Shown here one piece after another: positions 12,019 through 22,730 of a stretch of DNA of 64,000 nucleotides (positions are counted from its first letter, which is position 1; each line of letters starts with the position of its first letter). The DNA comes from Ulva prolifera. Lineage: Eukaryota; Chlorophyta; Ulvophyceae; Ulvales; Ulvaceae. Under the pieces are notes generated by a model. The model was not told the DNA's origin and made no database searches. It saw only the letters and a program-made list of their open reading frames with translations. The stretch lies in NCBI GenBank assembly GCA_023078555.1, contig CM041197.1, positions 8,588,842-8,652,841 on the forward strand. Direction: 5' to 3'. The position numbers were made by a program, and so were the translations under genes.

Positions 12019-13777
12019 ATGGCTTTCTTCACCGTCGCCACCGCCGTGGCCGCACTCTTTGCGCCCGCTGCCGTTGCGGGCCGCGCTGCGCCAGGGGCCG
12101 CTGTGGAGGCCTCGATCTCCACCGTAGCTGTCGGCTACACGCTGCGCTCTGAACTCGCAGACATCGCCCTTGACAACCTATCCTCCCAGTGCGTTGCCCC
12201 GGGGCCCCTCGAGCTCCATACCCCCCCCCCCCCCTTTTAAAAAGGGCTGAATTCTAGCCTCTGCATCTCTTCTGTGACGAGGGTGATGTTTGCTGTGCGC
12301 ATGTGCTGGGGCTGGCTCAACCTGACCGGGCTGCGAGGGCAAGCCTGGCCATGGTGTGCAGACTGTGCGGGGAGGGGGGGCGAGGATCCCGCGCAATGCC
12401 ACAAACTGATACGCTGTACTGGTGCCACCGATGCCACTGCCTTTGCTTTGAATTCGACGCAGTTACCCGCCTGAGGCAACCCAACCAGCTACAGGACTGG
12501 GTCTACCGCCAGCGCAGCTTATACAAGTAGTGCCGCGGCTCGACATCTGCTGTCCGTGAAGCTGTTGCGAAGGGTGCGTAAAGTTCACGGCCGACTGTGT
12601 GCAGAGAGAACTCCCGCCGTCTGCAACGCTGGACTTGGAGCTGGAAGTTTGGTGGAAGCGATGGCATGGGTGACCTGATGACCCGCACCGGCTCCACCCG
12701 CAACACGGTCATGGACTCCGACACCGGCGGCGCCGACGAGGGCGACGAGGGCGACGAGGGCAACGAGGGCAATGAGGGCAATGAGGGAAATGAGGGCAAC
12801 GAGGGAGATGAGGGCACCGGGGGCAGCAGCGGCGGAAATGGTGGCGATGAGGGTGATGAGGGCAACGAAGGCGACGAGGGCGATGAGGGCGACGAAGGCA
12901 ATGAGGGTGATGAAGGCAACGAGGGCAATGAGGGTGGCAACCCGACCCCGAACCCGACCCCCAGCGCTTCCCCCACACCGACCCCCACCCCCCCGTCCGG
13001 CGGCAGCAAGACCGGCACCGGCACGTGCGGCGACCCGATGGTGAAGCAGATGGTCGCCAACGACAACACGAAGCGCGGCAGCCCCCTCGGCTGCGACCAG
13101 AAGCTCGGCAACATTGCTTATGACTGGAGCAAGGGCCAGTGCAGGTGCGAGTCATGCCACGAGCGCTTTCCGCCCCAAACCCATGTGTCAGCCACTAGAA
13201 ATGCAAATTGGCACGGAGAGCTCGTCACGGAGATCTCAGAGGCAGCGCCGCCGTGTTGGGTGCACGCGCGAGTGCAGCCCATCTAGATCTGCGCGCCTTT
13301 GAACAGTAAAACTTTGTGGCATGCAACAGCCCCCAGGTGCCGGGCCCCCCTTGCATTTTCAGCACAGTCCGGCCGAGTTCCGGAACCCTGCCGGAACTGA
13401 ATTCCGGAACTGAGTTCCGGAACTCAACACATAACCTGTGGCAATCCAGTGGTATAGCGGCCATATCACTGGGTTGCCACAGAAACATTCATAGATGTTC
13501 TGAGTGGACACTGGTGTGCAGGGCGCGCAAGATGAGCCACGACGGCTTCAACGACCGCTGCGACGCCGCGGGGTACCCCGCGTGCGGCGAGAACGTGGCC
13601 TTCAACCGCCCCCCGCAGATGGATATCACCGTCGACGACACCCACCGCCGCTGGATGAACTCCGACGGTCACCGCAAGAACATCCAGAACACCGGCTTCA
13701 ACGTCGTCGGCTACGGCTGGTACGTCTGCGACGACGACCGCCTGTACTGGACCGGCTTCTTCGGCAAGAAGCCGTAG
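12019..13777 (+). CDS. Secreted CAP/SCP-domain protein with acidic Gly-X-Glu repeat (copy 2)
   Basis: Three exons: 12019-12188, 12605-13144 and 13522-13777; both introns phase 2; 321 aa. A signal peptide of about 20 residues (LFAPAAVAG end) is followed by a linker, then the DEG/NEG triplet repeat coded by 12735-12935. The repeat is interrupted by TGGSSGGNGG and followed by a Pro/Thr/Ser linker (NPTPNPTPSASPTPTP). The CAP domain begins at TCGDP; H243 (SHDGF), E260 (CGEN) and H287 (SDGHR) are the conserved residues, with FNVVGYGWYVC and WTGFFGKKP at the end. The Pro-rich hinge is found only in this copy and resembles flexible linkers of extracellular proteins. The last exon is exactly 256 bp, as in both paralogues. 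Intron 2 contains a palindromic MITE (13437-13481). Function beyond a secreted CAP protein is not known. Confidence 0.87.
12221..12234 (+). repeat. Poly-C run (14 C) in intron 1 of CAP copy 2
   Basis: C14 followed by CTTTTAAAAAGGG-type sequence about 32 bases after the donor. Like copy 1 intron 2, the run sits early in an intron. Confidence 0.85.
12735..12935 (+). repeat. 9-bp-unit coding minisatellite (DEG/NEG)
   Basis: Two blocks of GAC/AAC-GAG-GGC units in exon 2 of CAP copy 2, separated by a Gly/Ser-rich interruption of ten residues. Confidence 0.85.
13370..13426. repeat. Cluster of GTTCCGGAAC palindromes
   Basis: Within intron 2 of CAP copy 2, variants of GAGTTCCGGAAC recur several times in both orientations, including the perfect palindrome GAGTTCCGGAACTC at about 13413-13426. 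It sits just before the MITE at 13437. Confidence 0.6.
13437..13481. mobile_element. 45-bp palindromic MITE, copy 1
   Basis: Starts TGTGGCAATCCAGTGG and ends CACTGGGTTGCCACA, so almost the whole element is one inverted repeat around a GC-rich centre. It lies in intron 2 of CAP copy 2. Flanks TAACC and GAAAC do not form a clear duplication, unlike the two related copies. Confidence 0.65.
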
Positions 13778-15114
13778 GGAGTTCCCCCCTGGGGACTCCC
13801 GGCGCTGCACCACGCGCATTTTCTGCGTCCGTGAGTGCTGGATCATGGCCACGAGGGCCACATAACGCGCGTGGCACGTGCGCGCCCGGAAGGGTGGTCG
13901 GGTGCCGCGCGCTTGATGGATGCGGCGGCTGAGAGCGGAGCTGAACGGCTGCAGCACGCAGCACACGGCATGAAGCGCATGAGGCCGGGAGCTCATGAGT
14001 GCGCGAGCGTGGCTGCATGAGTTGTAGGGGCGTGGAGTAGGGCGGTAGGGCGCGAGAGGAGGAGGTGGCTGCCGGTGCCGGCGCCACGTGGCGGCGGCGG
14101 CATCGGGCGAATGGCGATGGAGAGTGAATGCGGCCGTTTGTTGCTGTTGGCAGGAGCCGTGGTGGAGCACGCGTACGTGTGGCTTCATGCGTGTGCAGTT
14201 TCCGTAGGTGTGCCCGGCGGTGGGGTGTGACTTGGGGCAGCGTGGTCCGCTTGGTCAGGGTTCTTGGGTAGGCATGCATTGGGGCGCAGGGTCAGCGTGT
14301 GGCCGCCTCAGCCTGTGGGCACCAGCTCTTGCGGATGCTGTGTGTCTGGGCGCAGGTAGCGCTGCCTTCTCAGAGGGTTGCTTGACCGCAGTTGCTGCCT
14401 CGTAGGTCGGTGCGTGCGTGCGACTGGCGCAGGTGGCCGGCTGTTTTGAGATCTCACTTGGGGTTGCCTGCGCGTTCGCGGTTCAGCCCCGCTTCTTATT
14501 TACTTGCCTTTCTCGTTTAGTTGGAAGCGCGTTGAAGCACATTTTGATGCACTTTGATTTTGACCTGGGGTCGTGGCGTATTAGGGGGGCGGTGCGGCGT
14601 TGCGGCGTTGCGTGGCCCCTATGGCATGCATCAAATGCCCTCGGTGGAGGGTTTACTTGTATCCAGCGTATGCTTGCTTAGCCGGCATGCGTGGACATGT
14701 AACTCTCTTTTTTTGCACATCCTTGCTCTTGCTCCTGCTTTCGCATGATTGATAGAACACATCACCTTGAGTGATGAACTGCAAGGGCGTCAGACTCCCA
14801 GCTAGCCTCTCGCCTTGCCGTTCCGGCAGACTGCAAACCGTACATATTGCTATCCAGACGCACGTGTGATGGACCACATGCCAAGCAGGCCATTTGTGAA
14901 GGTGAGAGAAGCACGGCTGCCGGACATGTGTGACCAATCATGTGAGTGTGGTGACAATGCATTGACATGTCAACCTGGTGTGCACCCCAGTTGTCCTCAT
15001 CCCAGCAACTTGAATCCCAGCAACTTGAATCTACACAAGTTAGTGCAACTCCTGAAACCTGCAATACTAAGCCATCGCAACTTGCATGATTGGAGCTTCT
15101 TGGCAGGCCCTGAA

Positions 15115-15139
15115 CCCCCCCCCCCCCCCCCCCCCCCCC
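15115..15139 (+). repeat. Poly-C run (25 C)
   Basis: Uninterrupted C25 in intergenic DNA, same strand as the other runs. Confidence 0.9.
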
Positions 15140-15492
15140 TCTGTAAGTGAATGGCCACGCTCCCCAGCTCCCCAGCTGCAGCTACTGCTGGCAACAGTAT
15201 ACTGTATACAGCTGTACCGTGGTAGCTGCAGGTGTGGCACCCAGTGGTATAGTGTTGCATCTCTGGGCTGCTACAGCAGCAACCAGGTTTGACGGCTTGA
15301 AGTGTGTGTGGCCAACCTGCGTTCAACACAGATATATCTGTGTTGATGTATCGATGTGCTCTCGAGACTACGGATCCGTGTCTTCGTATGTTGATCAGTC
15401 AACGGCGAGCTCCAGCTCCAGGTGTATTAGAGAAGCCAGAAAGAGGAGAACTTTCTATCTGAAGCACAGTCCCGGTCAGTTTTAAAGGTGAC

Positions 15493-15537
15493 TGTGGCGA
15501 TCCAGTGGTATAGCGGCCATATCCCTGGATTGCCACA
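15493..15537. mobile_element. 45-bp palindromic MITE, copy 2
   Basis: TGTGGCGATCCAGTGG to CCTGGATTGCCACA, flanked by a perfect 5-bp duplication GTGAC at 15488-15492 and 15538-15542. The target duplication shows that this very short sequence moved as a unit. Confidence 0.8.
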
Positions 15538-16793
15538 GTGACGCACAGTACACAAGCACACAAGTCAGACCGAAGATGTCCTCTTTAGGATGCGGCTACG
15601 CAAACCCAGGTTTGCTTTACCTTACTACACAAGCCTCCTGTGTGGGTACCTACGCCACTTTCGCCCAGAGTAGTGCGAGGGGCACGTGTCGCGGTGGCAG
15701 TGCCAAAATCTGCCCTAGAACTTTTGAGGCTGCAGAGACTTGATTGTTTCAAGCGCAATGCCAGATTATGCTTGGTCCACTTGCGCCGGAACAGTTCTGA
15801 GCTCACCTACAGGAATCCCAGATCGGGTGTTGCACCTTACCTGAGATGCTGCTGACTGGGCACGCCGCGGCGACAGCTTGCAAACCTTATGCACAACACT
15901 AGTACAGTACGAACGTTGGCCGCTGCACAGGACAAGCAGAGTCAAGCCGTGGATGTGAGTCAGGGTATATATGGTGAACAAGATGTTTCCCACAGTGCTG
16001 TGAGGCAGCATGAGCATGATGCAAGTTCAAGTTCATACCTCTGTGTTTTCTGTTATGCTGCAGCCTGGTGGGCATTTTAGTGCAATGCAAGCTATTTCAC
16101 ATACGGTCCCAACGCAGTCACACTTACACACCAGTCCTGGCAAGTTGAGATACCTTCCCTAGGCCTGGGTCTCTGGCTTTGGTTCCATTGGACCCCGCAA
16201 CCCGCATTTCAATGGGCAGTCTCTGCCACATGCTCTGCTCTATTTACAAACTTGCAAGTTAACATGTTGAGCTTATACCAATTCGTTTGGTGGTAATGTA
16301 CTGTAGCTCACTTTTCAGCAGCTCCCAACTGCAAAGTTGTTTCACAACTCTGTCGTGTTGCTTACGTGGAATAATCGCGCACATACAGGCATGAGACTGG
16401 GACCATTGGTGACTCGAATGACCGAGTCCAAGGGGCACCACTGTGACTTACATTCTCTGCACGTCCGTCCCACAAGCTTGTGCCTCGTTCACAGCAGCAT
16501 CTCATTCTCAGTCACAGCCTCCATCTTGTAACTAGTTACAGTACTGGCCAATCTAGACAGCCGGAGAGAATTCATTTGGCAAGAATGGCAGTCCTAGCTA
16601 GAGCATGTCACGCATTCCTAGAACCGTTTGTGTGGTCCTTGGCAGCTCGTAATCGAGAGGAGGAGCTGCACAGCAGGGGGGTATGTGCTGCCCCCCTCCA
16701 TGGCCATGTAGCTCCAGTGGCCCGGGTTCTTGCAAGTTATGAGTGCAGGCCTAGAACAGTCAACTAATCATCTGGGGGGGAGTCCCCCCTTGT

Positions 16794-16818
16794 CCCCCCC
16801 CCCCCCCCCCCCCCCCCC
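16794..16818 (+). repeat. Poly-C run (25 C)
   Basis: Uninterrupted C25; a short G7 stretch lies about 25 bases upstream. Confidence 0.9.
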
Positions 16819-17554
16819 ATTCACAGCCCGGGTTCGCAGCCCAGCAAGTTGCTCCAAACTTACAGCCCGTTGTCCAGCTGGCTGGATCCAGGCATCCATC
16901 ACTGCTGCGCCCCACAATGCCCCACAAGTTGCTCCTTGCGAGGCCTCGTGGATCCAACACCACAGGATATCCATATGGTACAACAGGGCTGTCCGGCGTG
17001 CAACACTAGACTGCATTTATCTCGGCACGAGATAGTGCTTTTTCACGTGGTGGGATCTCAGTGAGACATATATACTATAGTAGCATTGTAATGGCAGTTG
17101 CTACCACCCTCACTGCTGCTCACCTGAGGAGTGCTCACCTGAGGAGCAAGTATACGTGGAAACACTGTAAAACAGCAGAGCTGCCAGCGGAGAGGTGGAA
17201 TTACAGGTTCACCACTGGCAATTGCACCGCAACCCAATCACAACCCAATCACAACGGCACTGGGCCCTGACCAGGCTGGCCTGTGAGATTTCTCGCAACT
17301 TGCAGATGCTGGGCAGCAAGTAGAGCAGAACACCCTCCTGATCACCTGATCACCAGCTTGAGATGCTCCTACAACGCCCTGCAGATCAGGTGAATCATGC
17401 TGATCAGCTGACAAGGGTGACACAGGACAGACCTGTCCTCTGGTCCTCTGCATATGTTGGCCCAATCGATTTCAAGCTTACAACAAGCATACAGCACATC
17501 ACTGTGAGACAGAGTGTGTTGCAAGGACCCCCGGTTGCACATGCATGCTGCTTC

Positions 17555-17634
17555 TGTGGGCAATCCAGTGATATGGCCGCTATACCACTGGATGCTTGCA
17601 CGTCGCGACGTGCAAGGATCACTGGATTGCCACA
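17555..17634. mobile_element. 80-bp palindromic MITE, copy 3
   Basis: Same termini as the 45-bp copies (TGTGG...AATCCAGTG and CACTGGATTGCCACA) with the core inverted. An extra perfect 22-bp palindrome (CTTGCACGTCG and its mirror) sits inside the right half. Flanked by a perfect 5-bp duplication GCTTC at 17550-17554 and 17635-17639. Confidence 0.82.
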
Positions 17635-19015
17635 GCTTCCAATCTATATCTTTCTCCAGCTGGACCTAGGTGCTCGTGGCCCGTCCTACAGCAAGGTCTC
17701 CGTGACAGAGGGGCCACAGAGACCACGTGGCAGAGGGGCCACGTGGTGTTCCGAGTCACACAGACTGTGCCTTTTTTCGCGGTGCTGCCCGCATCGCCTC
17801 CTTTGTCCTTCTAACACAGACTGTTCCCTGTTGGCACAGATGTTCCTCACGAGGTTATCTGCACAACGTTGTGCTCTGAGATCTTGCTCCTTTCAGGGCA
17901 ACTGCAGTACAACTTCATTCTCCCCCTCTCCCATATGCATCGCGCAGGGTCCGTACGTTCAACACCTCATCATCACTGCCAGTGGCAGTATTGTTGAAGA
18001 AGCTCCTGAGTATGATTGCACACTGCAAATTCATGACACACATACGCATCCCATGCATCCCATCCCATGTGTACTGGTGGCACTGATGTTTGTGCCATGC
18101 AGTAGCTACTGGGGCGCAAGAGCACCTAGATTGTTCTGGCTTCTAGAAGCTCAGCTGAAGATCAGTGAACTAAGCTTGCAGGCTCTGCTGTGCAGAACCT
18201 CCATCTGGCTGTGCAGAAGCATCTACTTTTACAGCTGCTGGCAACGGAAACGCATGCCTGGCACCAAGAGTTTGTTCACAGCTGGCCTGGCCCGTGTTGG
18301 CTTCGAACCCTGATCGATCGAGGACACGTGATCCGGCCATGGGGCAGCTGCAGGTGGAGGCAGCCTGCGGAGACTCGAGCTGTAGCATACACGCGGAAGT
18401 GTTGTAGGGGCAAAACGCTGCGCGGTAGCACGCAAAACTGAGCCATTGTCAGCGGGTCGTCACGGCGTGCCGGCGCGCGCAGCATGCGATTATTCCACGC
18501 AAGCACTGCCACGCAGCATGCAACGCACAGTGCCATCTCACATCCCACGGTACCGTACGTGCACTCTGGCGGCAGTGTATCACATGCCTGTATAGGCAAA
18601 TGAACGGGTGCATCAAGAAGAAAACATATATGCCATACAAAACACAGGCATCTTCTCCGTTAGGGTGCTCTCGCGACGTTGGGGGAGCTCCTCGCAAACG
18701 CGCGGCTCACTCCGCGCATTTCCTCGTCGCCCACCGGAGTACCCCGGCGCCGTCCCAGAAAGCTGCCCGGACTTTGATCAAGAAGATTTGTTTGGCCTGA
18801 ATTTCCGGCGGACTGTACAGTCCGTATACATGTAGACCACTGGTCGATGCTCCTTGGCCACCATATGTGGCTCCTATCTAGGTAATTTACAAAAGAGCCT
18901 CCTATACCTCATATCCAGGTATCTCGATAGTCTCGAGTCGAGGCGTCACATGCAGTCATCCGGGTGACCGGCCAGCGGGGCTATAGGCGGCCCGCATCGC
19001 GGCCGGGGTCGCAAC

Positions 19016-20007
19016 CAGTGCTCTACAACCCCCGTATTTTATGGAGGGATTCCCGCTGAGTTTTTCTATTTTTCAGAGGGCAAGCACCGCTGGTATGCTG
19101 AAATTTCGAAGGGCTGTCCCGCCGTAATTGTTTTTTTCTGGAGGGATGCCACAAATATTTCGGGCTCGCTGCGCTCGCAATCATATATGTCTGCTGAAGT
19201 AAGGTAGTGAGGAATGACCTTTGCAGTCATATACATTTACCTCCAAGGCCTGTTAAATTTGTGTGGGCAACAACAGCAACATACACATTCAGTCGCCCTC
19301 TTGCATACCAAAGGTCAGCAAGCGCTCTAACTCATCACGCTCAATGTCCTGCTCATCATCATTGTCACTATAACCTACCTCCTCACCACCTTCAGCACCT
19401 GGAAGCACATCAGACAAAACTGCGTCCCACGCCTCATCAGGCTGCATATGGCTACTGCCTCAGCAAGCTTACGGACGAGGAGGTCACAATTTGAATCTTT
19501 CGCCAGTTTCTCATACATGTCTATCAGGGTGAGTGCACCCTCCTTATCATCTATGGGCCTGGTGGGATCAAAATGCTGCTCGCGCAAGTCTTCGTATGTG
19601 ATAGCTTGTTTCACACGTATTTGAGAAGGGTGGCCACATGCGTTGATATGCGGCGGTCACCAATTAGCAGCTTGAGCAGAGAGAAGCCCCGCTCGACTTG
19701 GGCAGACGAAGTTGGCATTATCTCTCCTACACTGTGCACCTAGGTGCAGCTGCGCGTCAAGATCGCTCGCTTCGCTCGCTCGTGTGCTCGCAGCATTATC
19801 TATGTGAACACATCCCGCACGCTTCGCGGGCAACATTTCAGCGGGCAAGACCGCTCAGACGCCAGAGACACAGCGGGCTGCGCCCGCTGGCCTTTGCTGT
19901 AACAGCCCATTTTCAGCGGCGTAAACCGTCGACTTTTCAAAACCTTGGCGGCATTTTCAGGAAAAACGTCTATTTCAGCGGGAAAACCGGCGGTTTGTAG
20001 AGCACTG
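19016..20007. mobile_element. hAT-family DNA transposon, 992 bp, internally deleted
   Basis: Left end CAGTGCTCTACAACC; right end is the reverse complement of CAGTGCTCTACAAACC. Both ends share a subterminal TTCCCGCTGA. It is flanked by a perfect 8-bp duplication GTCGCAAC at 19008-19015 and 20008-20015. It carries only the C-terminal part of a hAT transposase on the minus strand (19289-19724), so it is a non-autonomous derivative. The ends closely match the 124-bp MITE at 1081-1204. Confidence 0.9.
19289..19724 (-). pseudogene. hAT transposase, C-terminal remnant
   Basis: Reading the minus strand from 19724, the peptide has the hAT dimerisation-region signature PTSSAQVERGFSLLK, followed by GDRRISTHVATLLKYV. 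A TGA follows at 19611-19613. The same frame then continues as KQAITYEDLREQHFDPTRP and KLAEAV; coding sense then shifts frame near 19440 to DEAWDAVLSDVLPG and an acidic tail ending at 19289. No N-terminal zinc finger or DDE core is present. It is therefore a broken remnant inside the 992-bp element. Confidence 0.75.
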
Positions 20008-22730
20008 GTCGCAACGGGCCGTTGCGGCAGCTGCAGCGTGCGCGGTCCTGTACAGGCGCCACCTGTGCGCGCGCAGGGCACGTGCGGACGTTTGTGTATT
20101 CCCAGCCAGGCAAGAAAACCTTTAAACGTTAACAAAAGAGTGGACATAAATTCTTTAAACGTTAATTATGCATGTGCCGAATCCGGGGTGCCTCGTTCCG
20201 GCGCCGGCTGATACAAGGGCTTTGCATCGAGATCGACACGTAGCCTGTGGATCCTGTTGTGGTAATTATCTTCTCCCGAGAAGAGTTACAGAAGGGTGAA
20301 CGGGAGAACATGTGACGCGTAGCCTGTGGCCATGGCTGCAGGTGCCCTGACTGAAGCGGTGCTGCGGCAGCCTCCTGAAAGGAGATTTTGTGCATGCCAC
20401 GGGAGTCTTGTACGATATATCAGTGTGGCCACTGGCCAGGGCTGCATGCAGCAGCAGGCCGTGCAGGGTCGGCCCTCCTGGTCTGTCTCCAGCTGACGTT
20501 GCCGCTGCTGCACAGTCACCTCGCATGGTTTGTGCCTCGATACGTGTGGCCGGATTTGAAATTCGGACATCAGCTGGCCGAAAGCTTGAATTCGAGAAGC
20601 TTCGTGCGGTTGGGTGTCTCGAGGCCTGTCCACCTAGGACTGCAACGCATGATGCTGGGCCTGATGACGTACACAGAGTTCGATGCAGTCCCGTCCGGCA
20701 AACTTAATGGCGGGGCACCGGAAGATCTGTGCTACCATCAGGCCGTCGAAAGTGTCTAGAGGTGGTGTGCGTAAGCACTACAACATGTACATGCCACAGG
20801 CAACCCAGTTCCTCACTTCCGTCCGCAAAACCATGCATGCGACGCGCAGTGATGTTTAGCTACGTGCGCGTGCTCGCGAATGCAGCTTGCTTCGCACAGC
20901 GGCTGATGATTGGGCGGGCATAAGGGCCGCGAATGCGCCAACTGCAAGAAGCCATGGAGGCTCTGCACGACGCGGAACTCGAGGGCTTCCAGCACCCCAG
21001 CTGGACCCAGTGTGCCAGCGCGCGATCGGCTGTACTGTGAGACCGGTCGAGATCGCATGTGCAGCGTGCACATCGGTACCCAGCTCGATCTCTGTCGCGA
21101 CATGTCGAGTCACACGTCCCAGGCCAGCGGGGAGCAAGCTTGTGCTGCCTGCGAAATTAGAACCGAGCCTCGAGCTTGCTTCGCATCGACTCGGGTGTTA
21201 GATGTTTTCAAACATATCTGGAAATACTCATCAATTATTGCAGACCTGTGTAGGCGTTCTTCAGGCGCGCCGGATCAAGTTTGCAACGGCTACATTTGTG
21301 TCGCATCTCATTCGAGAACACAAGAGTCGAGTTAGTTGCCGGTGCACATATGCATGGACATGGTTTGGGAGAGCTATGCGCCGTATAATGCAGCGACTGG
21401 AAACACATACATATCTGCATGATCAGACTCTTCATATTATCTGTACGTGCCAGCAACGTCATAAGCCTGCGAGGTCTTTGGAAAAATCGTCTGAGAGTCT
21501 GGAGTGCCCGGATCTGCCAGACGATAGCTTGCCCCGAAGAGCTGAATAGGTACGTTGATGTTCATACCAATTGTTTTTGTTGCACTGTGTTGATGCGGTT
21601 CTTTGCGTCTGATTTTGCCTTTCTGCCGGCTTAGGAGCATGAATCACCGGGAAACTGGCGGACACATGACTCCGGTCCAGACGCTGCAAAGCATGTAAAT
21701 TGTTGCTTGTACACAAATCAAGAGCATATTGTGTTTCATTCATCTCCGCGACGTTTCTGTCATGCTTTTGATCACGAAGTATGCGGTGCCTCTCTACTTC
21801 CGCGCCTGTTGCATCGGCGTCGCAAGTCCACGCCTCTCGTCAGGCGCATCCCCAGCTCCTTCTGAGCGAATGACGTTTACTTTTCCTCTGTTGGCGCGGC
21901 GCGACAGGCGGCACGGTAGGATGCGCCTGGTCAGTGCTAATGGCTGATGAACCTTTCCGCCAGCCTCGCGAGCTCGGGCTGCTCAACAGTCGATATGGGT
22001 GACTCATGTCCTCCTGCTCGCCTCAGTCACAGGTGCATGTAAAAGTTATTGTAAGCATCTGCATACACAATCTCGCGAGTTTATGTTGCACACTGTGCCA
22101 GGGCACAGCGGCATCAGCACTGTTGGATGACCTGTTTCCAGCTGCTGTGCGAGGGCTATGGTCCCTGTGAAAGCGCCAGTAGCGAACCATCCGATCGAAC
22201 GATGCCAATGGATCGAGTCTTCGTCTTGCCTTGGCGCATTCACAGCCGCATGCACATACGGCCGTTGCGAGCACTGCATGCAAATGTTTCCCTGCATTGG
22301 TGACCTCGACGATGAATAAGCCTTAAATTTTGCTCAAACAGCAATTTCGAAACATGCACAGGACACGAATCGGCTACGGATGTTCCAAGCTACTACCGCA
22401 TGCCGCACAATTGGTTTGTGTCACAGTCACACGCGCGGGTCTACAAGGGTATACGTATACGACGTGCAGGGCTTTCGACAACTCGCAATGCTTGAAAAAG
22501 AATTCTTCGCTCGGTCCCACCATTTGGTTTCATGTTGCCGTTGACAATTCATGCTGCCAAGCCTCTTGCCACACGTGCCGGATCAACGCTTGGCAGCATA
22601 TTTTTGCCCTGCTGGACACTGCAGATGCAGGCAACCACCCGATGACGCTCAGTAACAACCGAAAAGATGACACCATGACGTGGATTGTACGTTTGCAGGC
22701 CACCCTTCCTTGACAGAAGAACAGAACAAA

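Larger units (their letters stand above)
13778..22730. other. Intergenic between CAP copies 2 and 3
   Basis: About 9 kb. It contains two palindromic MITEs, two C25 runs, a 992-bp hAT element, a 15-bp tandem duplication at about 15000-15030 and paired TTTAAACGTTAA motifs at about 20109-20165. A small Cys-rich open frame at 20910-21335 (CANCKK and CAAC motifs) was seen but has no splice or family support. No host gene is called. Confidence 0.5.

Noticed and set aside
17363-18313. 316-codon plus-strand open frame
   Set aside because: It runs straight through a MITE with its target duplication, has random-looking composition (many Cys, Ser, Arg, His) and no splice or family support. Treated as chance.
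20910-21335. 141-codon frame with CANCKK and CAAC motifs, zinc-finger-like
   Set aside because: Cysteine spacing does not match a known finger, the frame lacks an ATG near its start, and an overlapping frame is equally plausible.
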